Assembly (NCBI GenBank): GCA_019843655.1
Contig: JACDQD010000106.1
Span: 4,460,501 to 4,524,500 of the forward strand
Length of the DNA stretch: 64,000 nt
Direction: 5' to 3'
Source of the DNA: Lethocerus indicus
Taxonomy: Eukaryota; Arthropoda; Insecta; Hemiptera; Belostomatidae
Made by a program: the position numbers and the translations under genes. The notes beneath the pieces are model-generated. The model saw nothing but the letters and a program-made list of their open reading frames with translations, was not told where the DNA came from and made no database searches. Shown here piece after piece: positions 40,026 to 53,500 of the stretch (position 1 is its first letter; each line of letters starts with the position of its first letter).

Positions 40026-43000
40026 CTGCACAACTATTAGGTTCTGACTTCCAAATATATGACGGGAAACCTAAAAAGTTTATTTTTAGTAATCTAGTTA
40101 ATCGGCGCAAGTGCACCAACGAACTTTACTTGAGTATATTTCCGCACCACTCTCAGGGGGGCGCTACTTTATCTGTGCAAGTGCACCCAAAGAACTTTCG
40201 TACGATGGCCAACAGCCGAAAGTTGTCTAATAGTCCAAAAGAGAGGTTCACCTGGCTTAAGTTGTGTAATTACACTCCTTGTCCATGGTGTTTTCCACCA
40301 CTTTGAAGTTCCATCCTCTGGAGGCGAACCGGCTTTGTACTTCAATTGCAATTTCAACTTTTTAAAAATGATTCTTAGAAACGGTTGGTACTGTTCATAT
40401 CTATGTACCGATAATTTGTCTAGCTTGTGTATAACAATTTGTTCGGGGAATAATAATGTTAAAAAGGGTTGTTCAATTGAATCCCGTTTTAATTTGGGAA
40501 AGCCTGCAGTGTCGCGGACAGGATATTGTACCCGGCACTCCATCTAGCTACCTTTTCCGAACATCCCCGTCCCCATCGCCCCCACCAAATGGCATTGTGC
40601 GGATTTCTATCAGAGCGGGGTTCTCTTTTCTCTCCTCTTTCTTCGTTGGCTGCATTCACTCCTTACTTCATATCTACTCCGCTCTATCCCGCCCAATTTC
40701 TCTGTCATGTCCACGTTTTCAATTCCTACCCGATCCGCATTTCCTACCTGGCCCCAAACTGTCATTCCATTATCTAACTTAATCCCACGCCGACTTTTCA
40801 ATCGGGGAACCCCATTTCTATTTCCATTAACAATATTTAGGGGATTTAAGAGTGAAAATAATCCCGGTATTTATCTGTGCACGGAGACAAAACGGAAACA
40901 TTACAGGGAAACTATTGACCCACTATTGTAGTTCGAATGTCGGAAAAATATCTGTATTTCGAAATCAGAATTGTTCGAATTCAGAATTGGCATATGCCAG
41001 CTATAGACTGGCCACCATTTATCCAATGGATAAGCAATTTCAAGCGTCTTCACCAACACTCGCATGAATTAAAAAAAAACAATTATGTAATGTATCAAAG
41101 TAGTGGGATTTAGGGTTATATACGAGACGGAGTTAATTAAATGAAATTATATTGCATTGGATAGGACTCGAATTTGCAAGTATGGCTGGGTGGTTCGAGA
41201 ATAATTCTGTATCCCTGGAAGTGCGGGGGACGGGGCTGCCCCAACGATCGATACCCAAATTCTGATGGGAAAAGTTTCGTTAATTAAAATTGCCCTTCCC
41301 CCCCTCCCTACGACCCGTTCTCACTCCTACCAAAAATGTAGAGCACGCTTCCGAATAATGCATTCCGAATCTGTCTCTCTAATAAGGATTATTTTAAATC
41401 CCTTTTCCAGTATAACTTAACTTTTAATATGTTGGGAAAAGAAAGAAAGTAATAGTCTTAAAAACCTATTATTTTAAATTGCATTTGTTAATTACGTATT
41501 TATCCTGAAACAATGAAGACCAAGGTATTTGGAATACCTACTTATAATCCTTTACCTTGACTCACTGTGACTGAATACTTTACAATGTTTGTAAGGACTT
41601 CTAAAGTTGAAAGTTGATATTTCTCAATACTTGAATTTTGACGATTTGTCAATAGTCCCCCAATGCAATGGAAGGCAGAAATATCCTACTTTTGCACTTA
41701 CACAAGCAGATATATCTCGTCTGTCTGTCACTACCTTATATTGTTACCGTCTCTGGAAATAGTGAGAAGGTTTATAGCCCAGAAGGGTCTGTCACACTAG
41801 AATTTTTTTCTCCTTAGGTCCATATTATTTAAACATCAGATAAAGCAGAGGTAGTAACACGCGCACGCGAGCGCCTAGGACACACCGTAAAGAATTTGAT
41901 GATTAAAAATATTATCTTAGAGCCACATAAACGAATGAAGAAAGAAAATCACACAAGTGACCATTATATACCTCAAATTCTCGACAATACGCTCGGGTGG
42001 AGGGATGAGGAATTTTATTTAATTTTGACCACCGCAGGATTTAATTAAAGTGTAGTAAATCTGTTGATTCAATTAACCTTCTGGAACGTCTCAACTGTCT
42101 GTCATTGTGCGTGCTGGCCCAAGCTATTTTGGAAAGGGAGGCGGCAACGCCTGGACTCGAGCCAGTTAATCTTAATTTAACGTTGTATAATTGACTTTCC
42201 CTTTACATTTCCCACCGAAATCCGGATTGGACAGCATTTCCGGTTATTCCCCCGGAAAATAATCCTCCGTTGGATATATATTCACTCGGAAACAATGGGC
42301 GGTGGCTGACATCTGCAGCGGAGAACACCGCTTTTATACGAGATATAGTGAAATTGTCGGAAATACTAAATTCTCGCTGTCTTCTTTTGTAGATTCGTGA
42401 ATCTTTGAAATAGTTAAAGCCCATCACGGAATCATGCGCTAATAAAAACTATAAAATATAAACTTACACACATCGCTAGCATCACGGCTATTAGGCGACC
42501 GGCCGCGATAATAGGTCTTAAATAATCAATCTGTGTTGCTCCCGAGCTAACGAGCCGTCAATCGGCACGAGGGTTAAGCGCGGAAAATATCGGACGGTGC
42601 GGGAATATGGACAGAAAAAATATAAGGCAGAGTCAAAATACAGTTCTCGTTTCATTCCCTTATCTCTACCGGCTCGCTCTCTCTCTTGCTCTCTCCTCCT
42701 TTCCCAATAACTTAGATAAGACCGTCCGTTTATAATTTAGTAACATGCCGGTTGAGTGGGGTCGGTGGGAGGGGGGCGCGAGTGAAATTGAAAAAGAGGA
42801 GCTTTTCTTATATTTTTTGCCGGTGCGTACGCCTCCCCTTTTTCCCGCGTCAATTTTCCCTGGAAGAGGAGCGGGGAGGTTGGACGGCGTCAGAATTAAT
42901 TGCTGGGATTGCCCGAGTTAATGCGTGTCTGTCAAGTTGATAAAGAGAAAACGCGCATGACGGGGTAGTGCGCCCCTGCCGGAAGAGGGTTGGGAAACAG

Positions 43001-46000
43001 GTGGGGCACTGAGCGAGCCTTATTACGAACAAAGTTTATGTGCTCGGCCGAAGGAGGACCGACGGGAAGGGGGACCTCGAAATCCCCTTTATCAAATCTA
43101 CCGATCGTTAGACGGGCGGAGGAAAGATTTTTAAACAATTGCAATCCGGACCTCTCGAAAAGAGGATTTGGGCTTTTAATAAAGCCCCTGATACTTTAGG
43201 GCTATTTTTATTGCTTTGGAAATGAACGAACGGGTACTAATCCGAGCTTCTTTCTTCTGTTGACGTCATGAAAACGTAACGAACTTAATATTATACAACT
43301 GACGTAGAAATGGGTAGTCTACCATCTTTAATATATTTGTAAAATTTTATTATTTAATTTACTATGTTTGTGGGTCGCGAGGATCACTCTCGCGATCTTC
43401 TGCGCAAATGACTTCATCGGCAGCAGTAAGTAAAGAACCTCTCTGCCACAAAAGTAAAAAAGTGGTAAGAGACAAACATCGGGAGATTGGGTTTTTTTAT
43501 TCTGATTTGTAGAAATTTCTAAACGTGATCAACCATTGCTAGTGAATGTGTTATTTACCAAACGACATTTATATTGCAATAAAATTTAGGTATTTTAGGG
43601 TAATTGGAATTAACACAAATCATCTATTACTGCTATTTAATCTGGAATGAAAGGAAAACGCGGAGGGCCAAAGGAGAATATCTGGAAATTTGGGAACCGG
43701 GTTGTAAGGACTTTCAGTTTGGTAAGGGGAAAGTTTCCTCTTCTCCCTCACCCGAGCTTTTGAGTGAAACAAGCAAGCGGAACTTAAAATCCTCTCGAGG
43801 ACCCACCTTCAGCCATCACAGATCCCCCGCCCACCCTAAGGGGATGTTATAAAAATGATAATTTTCCCAGGTCCTCTCTTCTGCGGTCTCGGCACGGAAA
43901 ATATTGAAATTTCAAACTTCTTATGATCAGGTGATTTACTGATTTTACGCAGTTATAAATTCCCGTCTAAGCATTTTCGAAATGAAACAACGTTAAATTA
44001 ATTCCGAATTTAAATGGAATTGATTTCTTGCGAATCCAGAAATTGAGTTATATTCGCGTATATCGAATATATGCGTACGTGAAATGAAATGACTCCAGGA
44101 TCATGAATTGCACCGCCCAGTTCCGTTTTGCAACATTTACATAAGACTGTACATTATTCAAGGACAATGGACGTAATCTATTTTGAAAAGGTTCAATATT
44201 TAATAGGCTGGTTTGAATTCAATCTCCTTTCACTTTGCAAGTATCCTAGTATCTCAGCAGCGGAACCGCCAAGAGAGAATGGAAAAGGAGCCGACGACCG
44301 CCTTCTATAGTGACGCAATATCAAAATGTCCTCGCTCCGAATAATTTAAGCAAGTTCGGCGTTCGCCATGGTCTGTTAAATGGCACCAATTTCTCTACCG
44401 TCCAATCGAGTGAATGCACAGTTAATACACGGTGGATGAAGTTAGAGCCGACGTTACAAGCTCTACTCTATTTATTAGTTAATGTATCGAATCTGTCCTC
44501 CCCTCTTGGTGGTGACTCTTCGGGAACAGGCCACGCTCATGAGGCGCGCTGGATACGTTTTCTGCCGGCATAAAATTGTGAAACCGATCGTGTCTAAGGT
44601 ACACGTGTCCTTCCCGAGATTTATCCGGCCGTGTGTGCCACAGATTTATAGGAGTCATGTGCCTATCTGTCCCGGTACATGCCCTCCCTCCCTATATGTT
44701 ACCCTTTTCACTTTCATTCTACCCACCCCCACCCTACAACGAACTATACGACCCCCATTTTATCATCCGCCTTTATTTATTTCATAGCCACATCATTATT
44801 AATATTCTCATACGTTCTCTTACTGTTCTTACATTCGGATCAATTCAAAAATATATTACTGTACGTGAGGTAATTTTTCAATATCCAATTTTAGTCACCG
44901 AATATAATAGCATCCATCAATAATAAGATTATTGGCTAAACGAATGTTGCTCAAAGCTTCTTAATAACTGTCACAGCTATTTCCATTTTCTTACTTCCCT
45001 TCGATTGTAATTTTATTATAGTAAAATTTGGAATTGGATTATATAATTTTAAAGTGGCAAGCATTTTGCAACAAACCCAATAAATTATCTCAGGAAATGG
45101 ATATCCTTCGCCTTATGCTACCGTAAGTCAGACTAGGACAGCTTCTAATATATACGCCAAACAAGCGAGTGACAGGCGCTCGCAACTGTGATGTTTTTGT
45201 ACAATAAGCAATCGCAATAATCGTGATACTCACATCGCGTTATCCTTGTCTGAATTTTTATGTGGGACGCAATTCGGGGGGTGATTACGCCCATTTATGT
45301 AACTACTCGAGTTGAACGACTGTGTGGAAACTTGTCTAGTTTATCAGAAGGGGACAGTGCTTCTGGAATCTATATCGCGGGATACGCGGCAATGGTTTGT
45401 ATTTGTTCCTGAGGTTCTAACAACACTGCGTGTCTAACGGAGCGGGCCTTCAGGGGAGAACCGCGCTTGATTAACTAGGCGGTGGCGGACCGGCCGCGGG
45501 GGGGGGACTTTCACTTCAATTTCGCAACTCAAGTTCCCCTCCAACAAAACATTGCACATTTGGGTTAACGACCCACCCGGCTTGGGGGTATAATAAGCCA
45601 CTACCCAGCCTCGGTGAAATGGAGCGTACGGAGACAATAACAATTATCCGAGTATATAACTACATCAAATACCCGGGATACTCTGTAAGAGTGCTGAAGC
45701 TGCACTGAGGAAGAACAATCTTGTTATAATAAAGCTGTTCGAGTAATATATTCTGCGTTAATGATTATAGTCTTCACTTCATGATTCACTGTCTGTTGAA
45801 TGTCAGTATTGAATGTTCGATTCCAGTGGCCTTCCAACTGAATACCCAACGAGGCGAACAAGGTGATCATAATTGAGGCCTATTTGAAAACTATGAACTT
45901 GTAATAATAGTAAAACTTGATTTGATATGAAGCGACTATGGAACTCAAACATGTATAAATGATCGAATTTTTAGAAATATATACATAATTCAGACATGTT

Positions 46001-46397
46001 CATGTATATGCTGTCTGTAATATTCACCGAATTGAGATGCCCTCCAGATTCCAGGCGTAGACTATTTCATACATCCCACTCGAGGCATGTGTTGGGATGT
46101 TGAAGAAAAAAACCCCCGGACCCTCGCAATTCCGTATTATTTAGTAACAATCTAAAAACCGCCCACCAATTTTCAGTCTGCGCTAAACTTTTGGCGGCCC
46201 CGCATCGTTAAAAATTCCTAACGAGCACCGCGAAATAGATTTGTATTTTTTCTTCCCCTTTTTTTCGAGGAAACGGAGAATGAAGTAAAACGAATAACGG
46301 GATGACCTCCATCCCCGTTAACTAAAGTTGTAAAATGCGTGGTTGTGGGGGTGGAGTCGGCCTTTTTTTAACCGGCTTAATGCTCAGGTAAGTTTAC
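40026..46397. other. Noncoding stretch with a short direct repeat and GC-rich pocket
   Basis: No gene recognised. Frames reach 124 codons (40169-40543, minus) and 109 codons (39977-40306, plus, starting inside the retroelement tail), with no motif. A 21- to 22-base direct repeat around GCAAGTGCACC occurs at 40107-40127 and 40177-40198. A CT-rich tract lies at about 42660-42705. A GC-rich pocket at about 42740-43200 has several antiparallel open frames, which reflects base composition rather than coding. A G-run sits at about 45498-45507. Confidence 0.6.
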
Positions 46398-46460
46398 TCA
46401 ATTCTTCCTTCTTTCAATTCTTCCCTCTTTCCATTCTTCCTTTATTCATTCCTTTCCTTT
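46398..46460 (+). repeat. 16-bp pyrimidine-rich minisatellite
   Basis: Units of 16 bases begin at 46398, 46414 and 46430, each built on TCAATTCTTCC plus a short CT-rich end. Units one and two differ at one base; unit three differs from unit two at four. A fourth, decayed unit follows, and the tract continues as T/C-rich sequence to about 46470. Confidence 0.85.
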
Positions 46461-46470
46461 TCCTCTTTAA

Positions 46471-47467
46471 TTTCGGCCAATAACCGGAATTTTTACGAGT
46501 TTTGCACAGTCTACGGCACGCTCATTATGCCGGGCGGGAGGCCCGCCCGAACCAAAATTTACGAGTAGAATTCCCCCCCAGTTCGGAATTATCAAAAAGA
46601 AGAACCCGTAAGTCCCAAGCCCTTTTGGATTATCCCGAGATTTATAAGAAAGTGTCGCCACCAGACCATTACTCCAGATTCTTTTATATATATCTGAGCG
46701 GAAGTGATGGGAGTGTGCACTAGACTGGGGAAAGATATATACTGGAATAATTTGACTCCAGTTTAAAAAGTTTAAGAAAAAAGGTTTGAAATTTTAAACC
46801 AATAACGAAAAGTTAAATTGAGTGTAATAATTAGTTATTTAAAAAATGTACATTTATATACATATATACCGAAGTACATATGTGTAAAATGGTTACCAAT
46901 ATCCCAGGGAATGGTGGGAATATGGGAGTATCCCATTACAGATTAAGTTACGACTGACTAATGATGGATCTAATAATCAATTACAGGCTGCCACGCGTCA
47001 ACCCATTTCGGGCTACACGAGAGGCGTTGGGACCATGCTGGCTGTTCCCGTCTTTGAAACTCGATAGGTTTTCTAATTACCTCATGTTTAATGAATTACT
47101 GTTAAATAAATCAAGTAGTATGTGACCTTATTTTTGAAATACGTCATACGATCAGAAATATTATATGGTATTATTACATTACGTGCTTATTAGGTTCATA
47201 AGAGAGCTGCGACATTATAAACTGTGTTACATATTTTATCGTTCGATTAATTACTGAATGTTATTGCACGGAAAACTGTCGATTTCATATAAATAAAAGA
47301 TCGCTCGAAAGTAGCGTGCAATTATTCTGGTAATTCAGTCCAATACCCCAGTTACCTTTGACCTTCGAGATAAATTTAGGACCTACACGCCTCCTACACA
47401 AACTTACAAAGCAACGGTAAACATATTCCGGTGGTAGCAATTTACCGCCTGAAGCGAAAGGAGGCCA
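46471..47467. other. Noncoding spacer
   Basis: No gene recognised. A 6-bp hairpin, ATGGGA-GTA-TCCCAT, lies at 46922-46936. Open frames stay below 75 codons and have no motif. Confidence 0.55.
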
Positions 47468-47536
47468 TCTCTCTCTCACTCCCTCCCTTCCTTCTCTCTC
47501 TATCTCTCTTTCACTCTCCCCCCTCTCTCTCTTCCC
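47468..47536 (+). repeat. Pyrimidine-rich CT/CCCT tract
   Basis: About 69 bases of almost pure C and T, with single A interruptions. It is similar in texture to the tract at 7331-7400 and is followed by GC-rich sequence. It gives rise to spurious Ser/Leu-rich frames. Confidence 0.85.
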
Positions 47537-50500
47537 AAAGGGACCAAAGGCTAAAACCCGCGGGGGAACGGCAGCAGGGAGGGGGAGGGACTAAGTATCC
47601 GAAATATTGGCACGGCCTTTTGGAAACCGGCCCAAACCTCGGGGGAGCGTTCTGTGGGGGACCTGGATAATACTGGGCCCAGGATATATACTGGGGAAGG
47701 GGGTTTGGGCTAGTTCGAGTAATACCAATATGAACGAATGCGGGGGATGCAAAGCGACAGCTGAAAGCAGTGACGGAAAGGGTCATTTGGGTGAAACAAG
47801 CCAATGCTTAAGACCCCAACCGTTGCCAATAGTCCCAGCAGATACTGAAATAAATTAGGTGCACTTTAGCGGTGACTTTCAATATGCCCCGGTGACATTC
47901 AAAAGACCATGGCATTCATAGTACTTTATTTCATTTATCCCGTATAAAGGCTACAGCGGAAATAAGGGGATCGATGCCATGAACACCAAATGAAATTTAC
48001 GATAACGTCTCTGGGTTCATGAAGCTTTCATCATTTCTCTTCCAACCTTTCCATCCAACTGGCACATTATTGGCCAAAACCGAGGAACCAACGGCAAGAA
48101 GAGGAAATACATTAGTTTAGTCCTTAATTCTAAAAGAACAGTCTCCAGGTAGTATGTAAGCAAACCTTTTACTGATGCTAACGAGACGAGAGAATGAATT
48201 TAAAATAAGAGAGAGAACTGTCGACTTTTCATCAGTAGGATTTCTACAGAATGGCTCTTATGCACCTCCCCTGATGAAGTTTGGCACTGCACTTCGCGCC
48301 ACTCCAAACGCCTTCGGTCGAATAGATTTTATTTTAAAATCATTTAAAGCCTTTAATCCTTTCAATGGCTCAAACGATTTCTACTGTTAATCTGCACTGA
48401 TTCACCGTGGGCCCTTTTCATTCAGTTTTACCTTACTTCATCTCTATTGGTCCTCCCAAGGACCGGTCATTGACTCGGTCAAGTTCGACCGAGTTGAAAG
48501 AGTGCAATTCTGTTTTCATTTTCGTGGTGCAGATGAAAGAGAATGGAGGCGAAGCGAGCGGTAGAATTAACGTTGAAATTTGGAGTCAATATCGGGTTAT
48601 TAGGGCGGATCTCGGCCATTTGCCGCTTGGGAGCTGTTGGCCGACAATATCCAGTAGCAAACGCTATTACCTGTTCCGGGGGGACGACGACCTCAAAACT
48701 CCCGTTATTATTAACCGAAAAACAAAATACACAGTCAACGCTGTTGTTCGATATTGAAACGTATCCAACAGAACCGACCAATTTCCATTGCATGAAATAG
48801 TTCTCTAATAGTTGATTGAATAGAACTGGCTCGGGAATTATAGATCAGCGAATAAAACATGAAACGTAATAATAACACGTTTCACAAGACTGTGACATCT
48901 TTTCTTTCCACTTTGCCTAGCGATACTGTCAGGTCCAGTCATCACTATTCGAGATCGAAACGGACATGATACAGAGGGGCGACGATCGCTTTCAACATTT
49001 TCCTCAGGTTAAGAATATACGCTGCATCATACATTAATAAATAACGATGTGTATGTGCAATATGAGAGATAGTTGGCTGTACTCGGACCCCCTGACTGAC
49101 TACCAATAGGTTCGGATTTGTACAGCTGCCACAGAATACAGAAAAGCCCCATGATGTAGGCGGATACTTAAGTTGGTATAAATCTATCCCATTTGAGGGA
49201 AGTATTCGTATACATATAATTTGTGTTTTCAGTGAACGATTTATTTTTTGTTATAACAATTATTTCTAGTTTTTTAAAAATATTTGGAATTTGCGTTAAA
49301 AGCGGATCCGAAGTAGAAATTGATTGCTGTAATTATTCGTTCTTAACTTTTATTGCACTAGCTTATGCAATTATAAATATCTTGCGATCACCGGAGCGAC
49401 ATCCTCTCTGCACTGTTACAGCGCACCCGGTAACCTAACACTGTAACTGCCTCACTAATCAGACGGATGATGGTGCTAACTCGTAATATTATAAACCGCT
49501 TCCTTCAACCTTAAAAAAATAGCAGCGAGCCTCAGTAAAATCCGACCGTAGAGTATTAACTGGAGGAGGAGCTCTAATCATCCCCTCATTGTAACCTTCC
49601 TAATTAATCCTGCTGAGGGGGTGGTTAGGGGCGGGGGGGTCGAATCCTCGGCTAGTCCGTTGGAGCCGGTGTGAAAAATACTCCGGCTATCTCGCTAAGG
49701 GATGAATAACGACACTTGAAAATTTTAGGTACGACAATATGGCTAGGGCGGATGACTGGGGTCGCCCTCCTAATTTGAACGTGAGGAAGGGGTTTTTAAT
49801 TACATTTAACGCTGGTCCCCCCCCCCTCCAACCACTGCCCCTCCTTCAACTACTTCACGATCTAATGAAATGAAATCTTTCCTTATCCCCCCCCTCCCCC
49901 ATTCCTCTCCGGCCGGTATCATTTTTCGAGGATCTGTTCCTTCTTTTTTCCACCCCATTTCATGAATTCTAAGAGGGCCGGGGGCTTCTCAAAGGTCCAA
50001 CATCGTAACGGCCCTCTTACGTCGTATTAAATTCGGAGAGTACTTTCAACAAATCTTTTGTCGGACGAGGACTAATAACCAACTTTACCTCGGTGCACGG
50101 GTCCCGAATAAATGTAATGAATCAGAAGAAAAGAGACGGCGCATAACATTGTAACAGTCATAACGGACGATGCTTTCGGTCCTATTAATGATTTATATTA
50201 CTATCCTTAGTAATACTCAAGAAAAACAGCACTTCCCTTAAAAGTGAAATAGATTATGTCTAGAGAAATGAAGGCATACCTTTAAAGCAGACCTTAAAAA
50301 TCAGACTATAAAATTTTGTAAATTGAAGGCATTTAAGTATCAAGCATCAAGCCTTATGATACAGCAGTATTAATACACTAGGTCGTCCGTAAGAACTTCT
50401 AGGGTTAATTATAGATATCTACACTTTCTCACGCCAAATAATTATGTCAACGATTAGTAAAAAACGAAGATTCATAGGCAGTAATAAATAGTACTAAGTC

Positions 50501-53500
50501 TCGATAGAATAAAATTTCATACTGTTTACAACACTCGGCTTTACCCAATAAGCTAAGCCAAACCCCAATCGCCAGTGACTTCGGAAAACGCCTTCAATTA
50601 CTCCTTTTCCCAGAACCCATACTCATTATAACTGTTATACATCTAGCTACTTTGTATTTCATAGCAGCTACCTTGAAACTACACTTTTAGGATGGGAAGG
50701 AGTTGTTACGGAACAAACTACCAAACTGAATTCTAATGAGTACACTGGAGTTGACGTTGGCGGACCTTGTATATAAATGGATATTCTAAGTATTCCTTGC
50801 GTTATAATTTTCTAGGCCCCTAGCGATTTTAACAAAAGTGCAAAAATAATAATCACAGGAAATAATTTTTCTGAAAGCACTTCAAACCCAATGTTTAATA
50901 ACGGTGCCATTACCAGTGATGAGTCCAGAACATTTGACCTTTAATAGAGGTGTTGAGGGATTAAAGGTCAGTCTGCGGTGATACTTACCATTAATTACGA
51001 GCCCCTCGTGGTGAACAAGAGGTCCTCCCTCATCAGTTTCATAGCCTTCTTTGTTGGGCATTTGCTTTTTAAATCTCCCGCAGAATTTTCCGGCCTAATT
51101 TACCGAGAGCGACATTTGATGGGAATAAATCCAAGGGGCAGGGGACTTACCCCTTAGTTAAACGTAAGCAACACCTGCAACCAAATGATTCTTTAGTTTC
51201 AATATAAGTGTAGGTAAAATTTACAAAGAAACTCGTTAATATCGCATCGAATGCAATATTATTGTAACAATTATATGAAAGTAGAAATGAAGGCCATTCG
51301 AGTGGAGAAAGGTCCGATTAACCCACTGTTTGGGGGAGTAGAGGTCCTAATCCAATTTCTTATTTGGGCATCTTCTACTCAAGGGGCGAATCAATTGATC
51401 AAATGGTGAGGGGGGTCGGTTGATGAGGGACCCATTTCGGTCCACGGGGACATCAATCTTCGAGCCGCTTTTATTTTTACCAACCCGAGCGTACCATTAC
51501 CGTATTGGGCCAGAAGGTGGCGTCCCCTTCCCAATTCACTCGCTCTCAATCTTTTATATTGAAACTTGGAAAGAGATTATAAAGCTTTCCTAATTTCATT
51601 TAACCTCGAGACAAGATGTATTTATGGGTTTAGGAAAAAAAAAGGGGGTGTTTAATGTATAAACTGACCACGAACGCTAATGACGTGGCTGTTCATTAGT
51701 TCAAATCCCCTGTGAAATTAAGTGTACTTAATGAATCATTTCAAAATGTTTAACCCGTAAGTCCTGTTCTTTACGTGTTGCCAGATATCATCTGCGTAAA
51801 AAAATGCAAGCTATATTATGTTCTTAGAGTCCTAGAAAGATAAAGAGAAAAACCGATGAAGATTCCGACCTCCTAACATGGGCAATGGATTACCAAATCA
51901 TTTATATATTTTAAATAGAACTTTAGTTCATTATTAAGAGAACGTATTAATGTGGTTTCAGCGTGGGTCGAGACTCGGAAAATTGAAAAAAACAAAAAAA
52001 TCGGAACTTTTATTGGCGGAGTTGGGGTAGATTTAATACTTGAGGAGCAGATGGGGGAGATGTCAGTTGAAGACAGTCCCATTTCCTTGAATCCATATTT
52101 CATTGGGGTCCTCGGGAGTCAACTTGTTTGGCCGACCTCAGCCCCGATCGAGACAAACCAACCAATCCGCCGGCGAGGCCCCATCTATCCGCTTATATAC
52201 CGGCATTATTAAACCGCTCGCGCACCTGTTCATCTCCATTCCCCATTCAATAGCGGCCGCTCTCTTAAATAGTTTATTTTCATAAGAACAAGAAGATTAG
52301 AAAAAACATTTACATTTAGAACGTGGACTTAAATTAACAGACGAGTGTTACACATTTGAAAAATTCGCGGACACCAATTTGCTCAACGCCGTTTTTATTG
52401 AACAATAATTATATAAATACTTAACTTAAAAAATACATAAATACTTCCCCAAATAAATATATAGTTTCGAGGTATGTTAATAAATAAAGTAATTGTGGGC
52501 AAAATTTCGGCTATTTCTAACTTAATCAGAAGATTTGTCCATATTGTGGTCTCTATCTAGGTCAACGCGAATAGTTGGTGAGATTGAGTTTTGCACAACT
52601 TAAACTGGAACCGACTATTTTCTAGGCGCTCTATCCGATCTGCAATCGGCCTCTCGGGTCAATAGAAATTAAATTGGGGTGGTGGCATCGGCGACAGACT
52701 CTCAGCTTGCACCCGAACTGAGAGCTTAAAATAGAGCAGGCCCGAGGAAGCGGAAAATTAAAGCGCGGCCAATTCGTAGGGACAAGACGTTTAAAAATGG
52801 GGGTCACAATTAATTAAATGCCGGACGAGTTATATAGCGAGGAGGCCCAGTTTCTGAAGGAGACGTACCGTGGAAAAGATTAGGGACGGGGAGAAAGCCT
52901 AATTAACGATAACAATTAACATGGGTGCGATACATCGTCTCCGGTAATAGAGACTGCCTCCAGTCCTTTACTCTACCGGCGTAAATGATGAATGGGCGGG
53001 TCGTGATGAATGGGGCAGAATGGGAAATGGGAAATATTACACGCCGGCGAATATACATAATGGAAAATTCCGTAGTGAATCACGCAGCCTCTCCGACTAA
53101 TATATTTTTTCTTCTGTACTAAACAAGCGTCATTATATACTGGAATAGAAAAAAAATACGAAGCCCTCCGGCTTCTATCTTTTATTTACGTTCGATGGAA
53201 ATCCCCCATTGTTAAAATTTACATTCCAAAATTGGACTCATACAATAACCGACTTGTATTGGAATGCAGGGGTAATTCTAGTTCCTTCATTCATATTTTG
53301 TTTGGGAGTCCACCAGAGTTTTAATCATTACACCTGCGTCATCATACTTGAAGCGGTTTCGAAGCGACAGTACATCTGTCCCGCGTCAAAACTGCATCAT
53401 TTATCAAAAACTGATATTGGGCGGTTGGTATGTAGGAGCGGGTCATAGAAATTTCATTAAAACATCACCGCCGGCTAACTGGAGCTGAACAGCAAACTGT

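Noticed and set aside
42740..43200. GC-rich pocket with several open frames on both strands
   Set aside because: Antiparallel frames of 60-70 codons with no motif are what GC-rich noncoding DNA produces.
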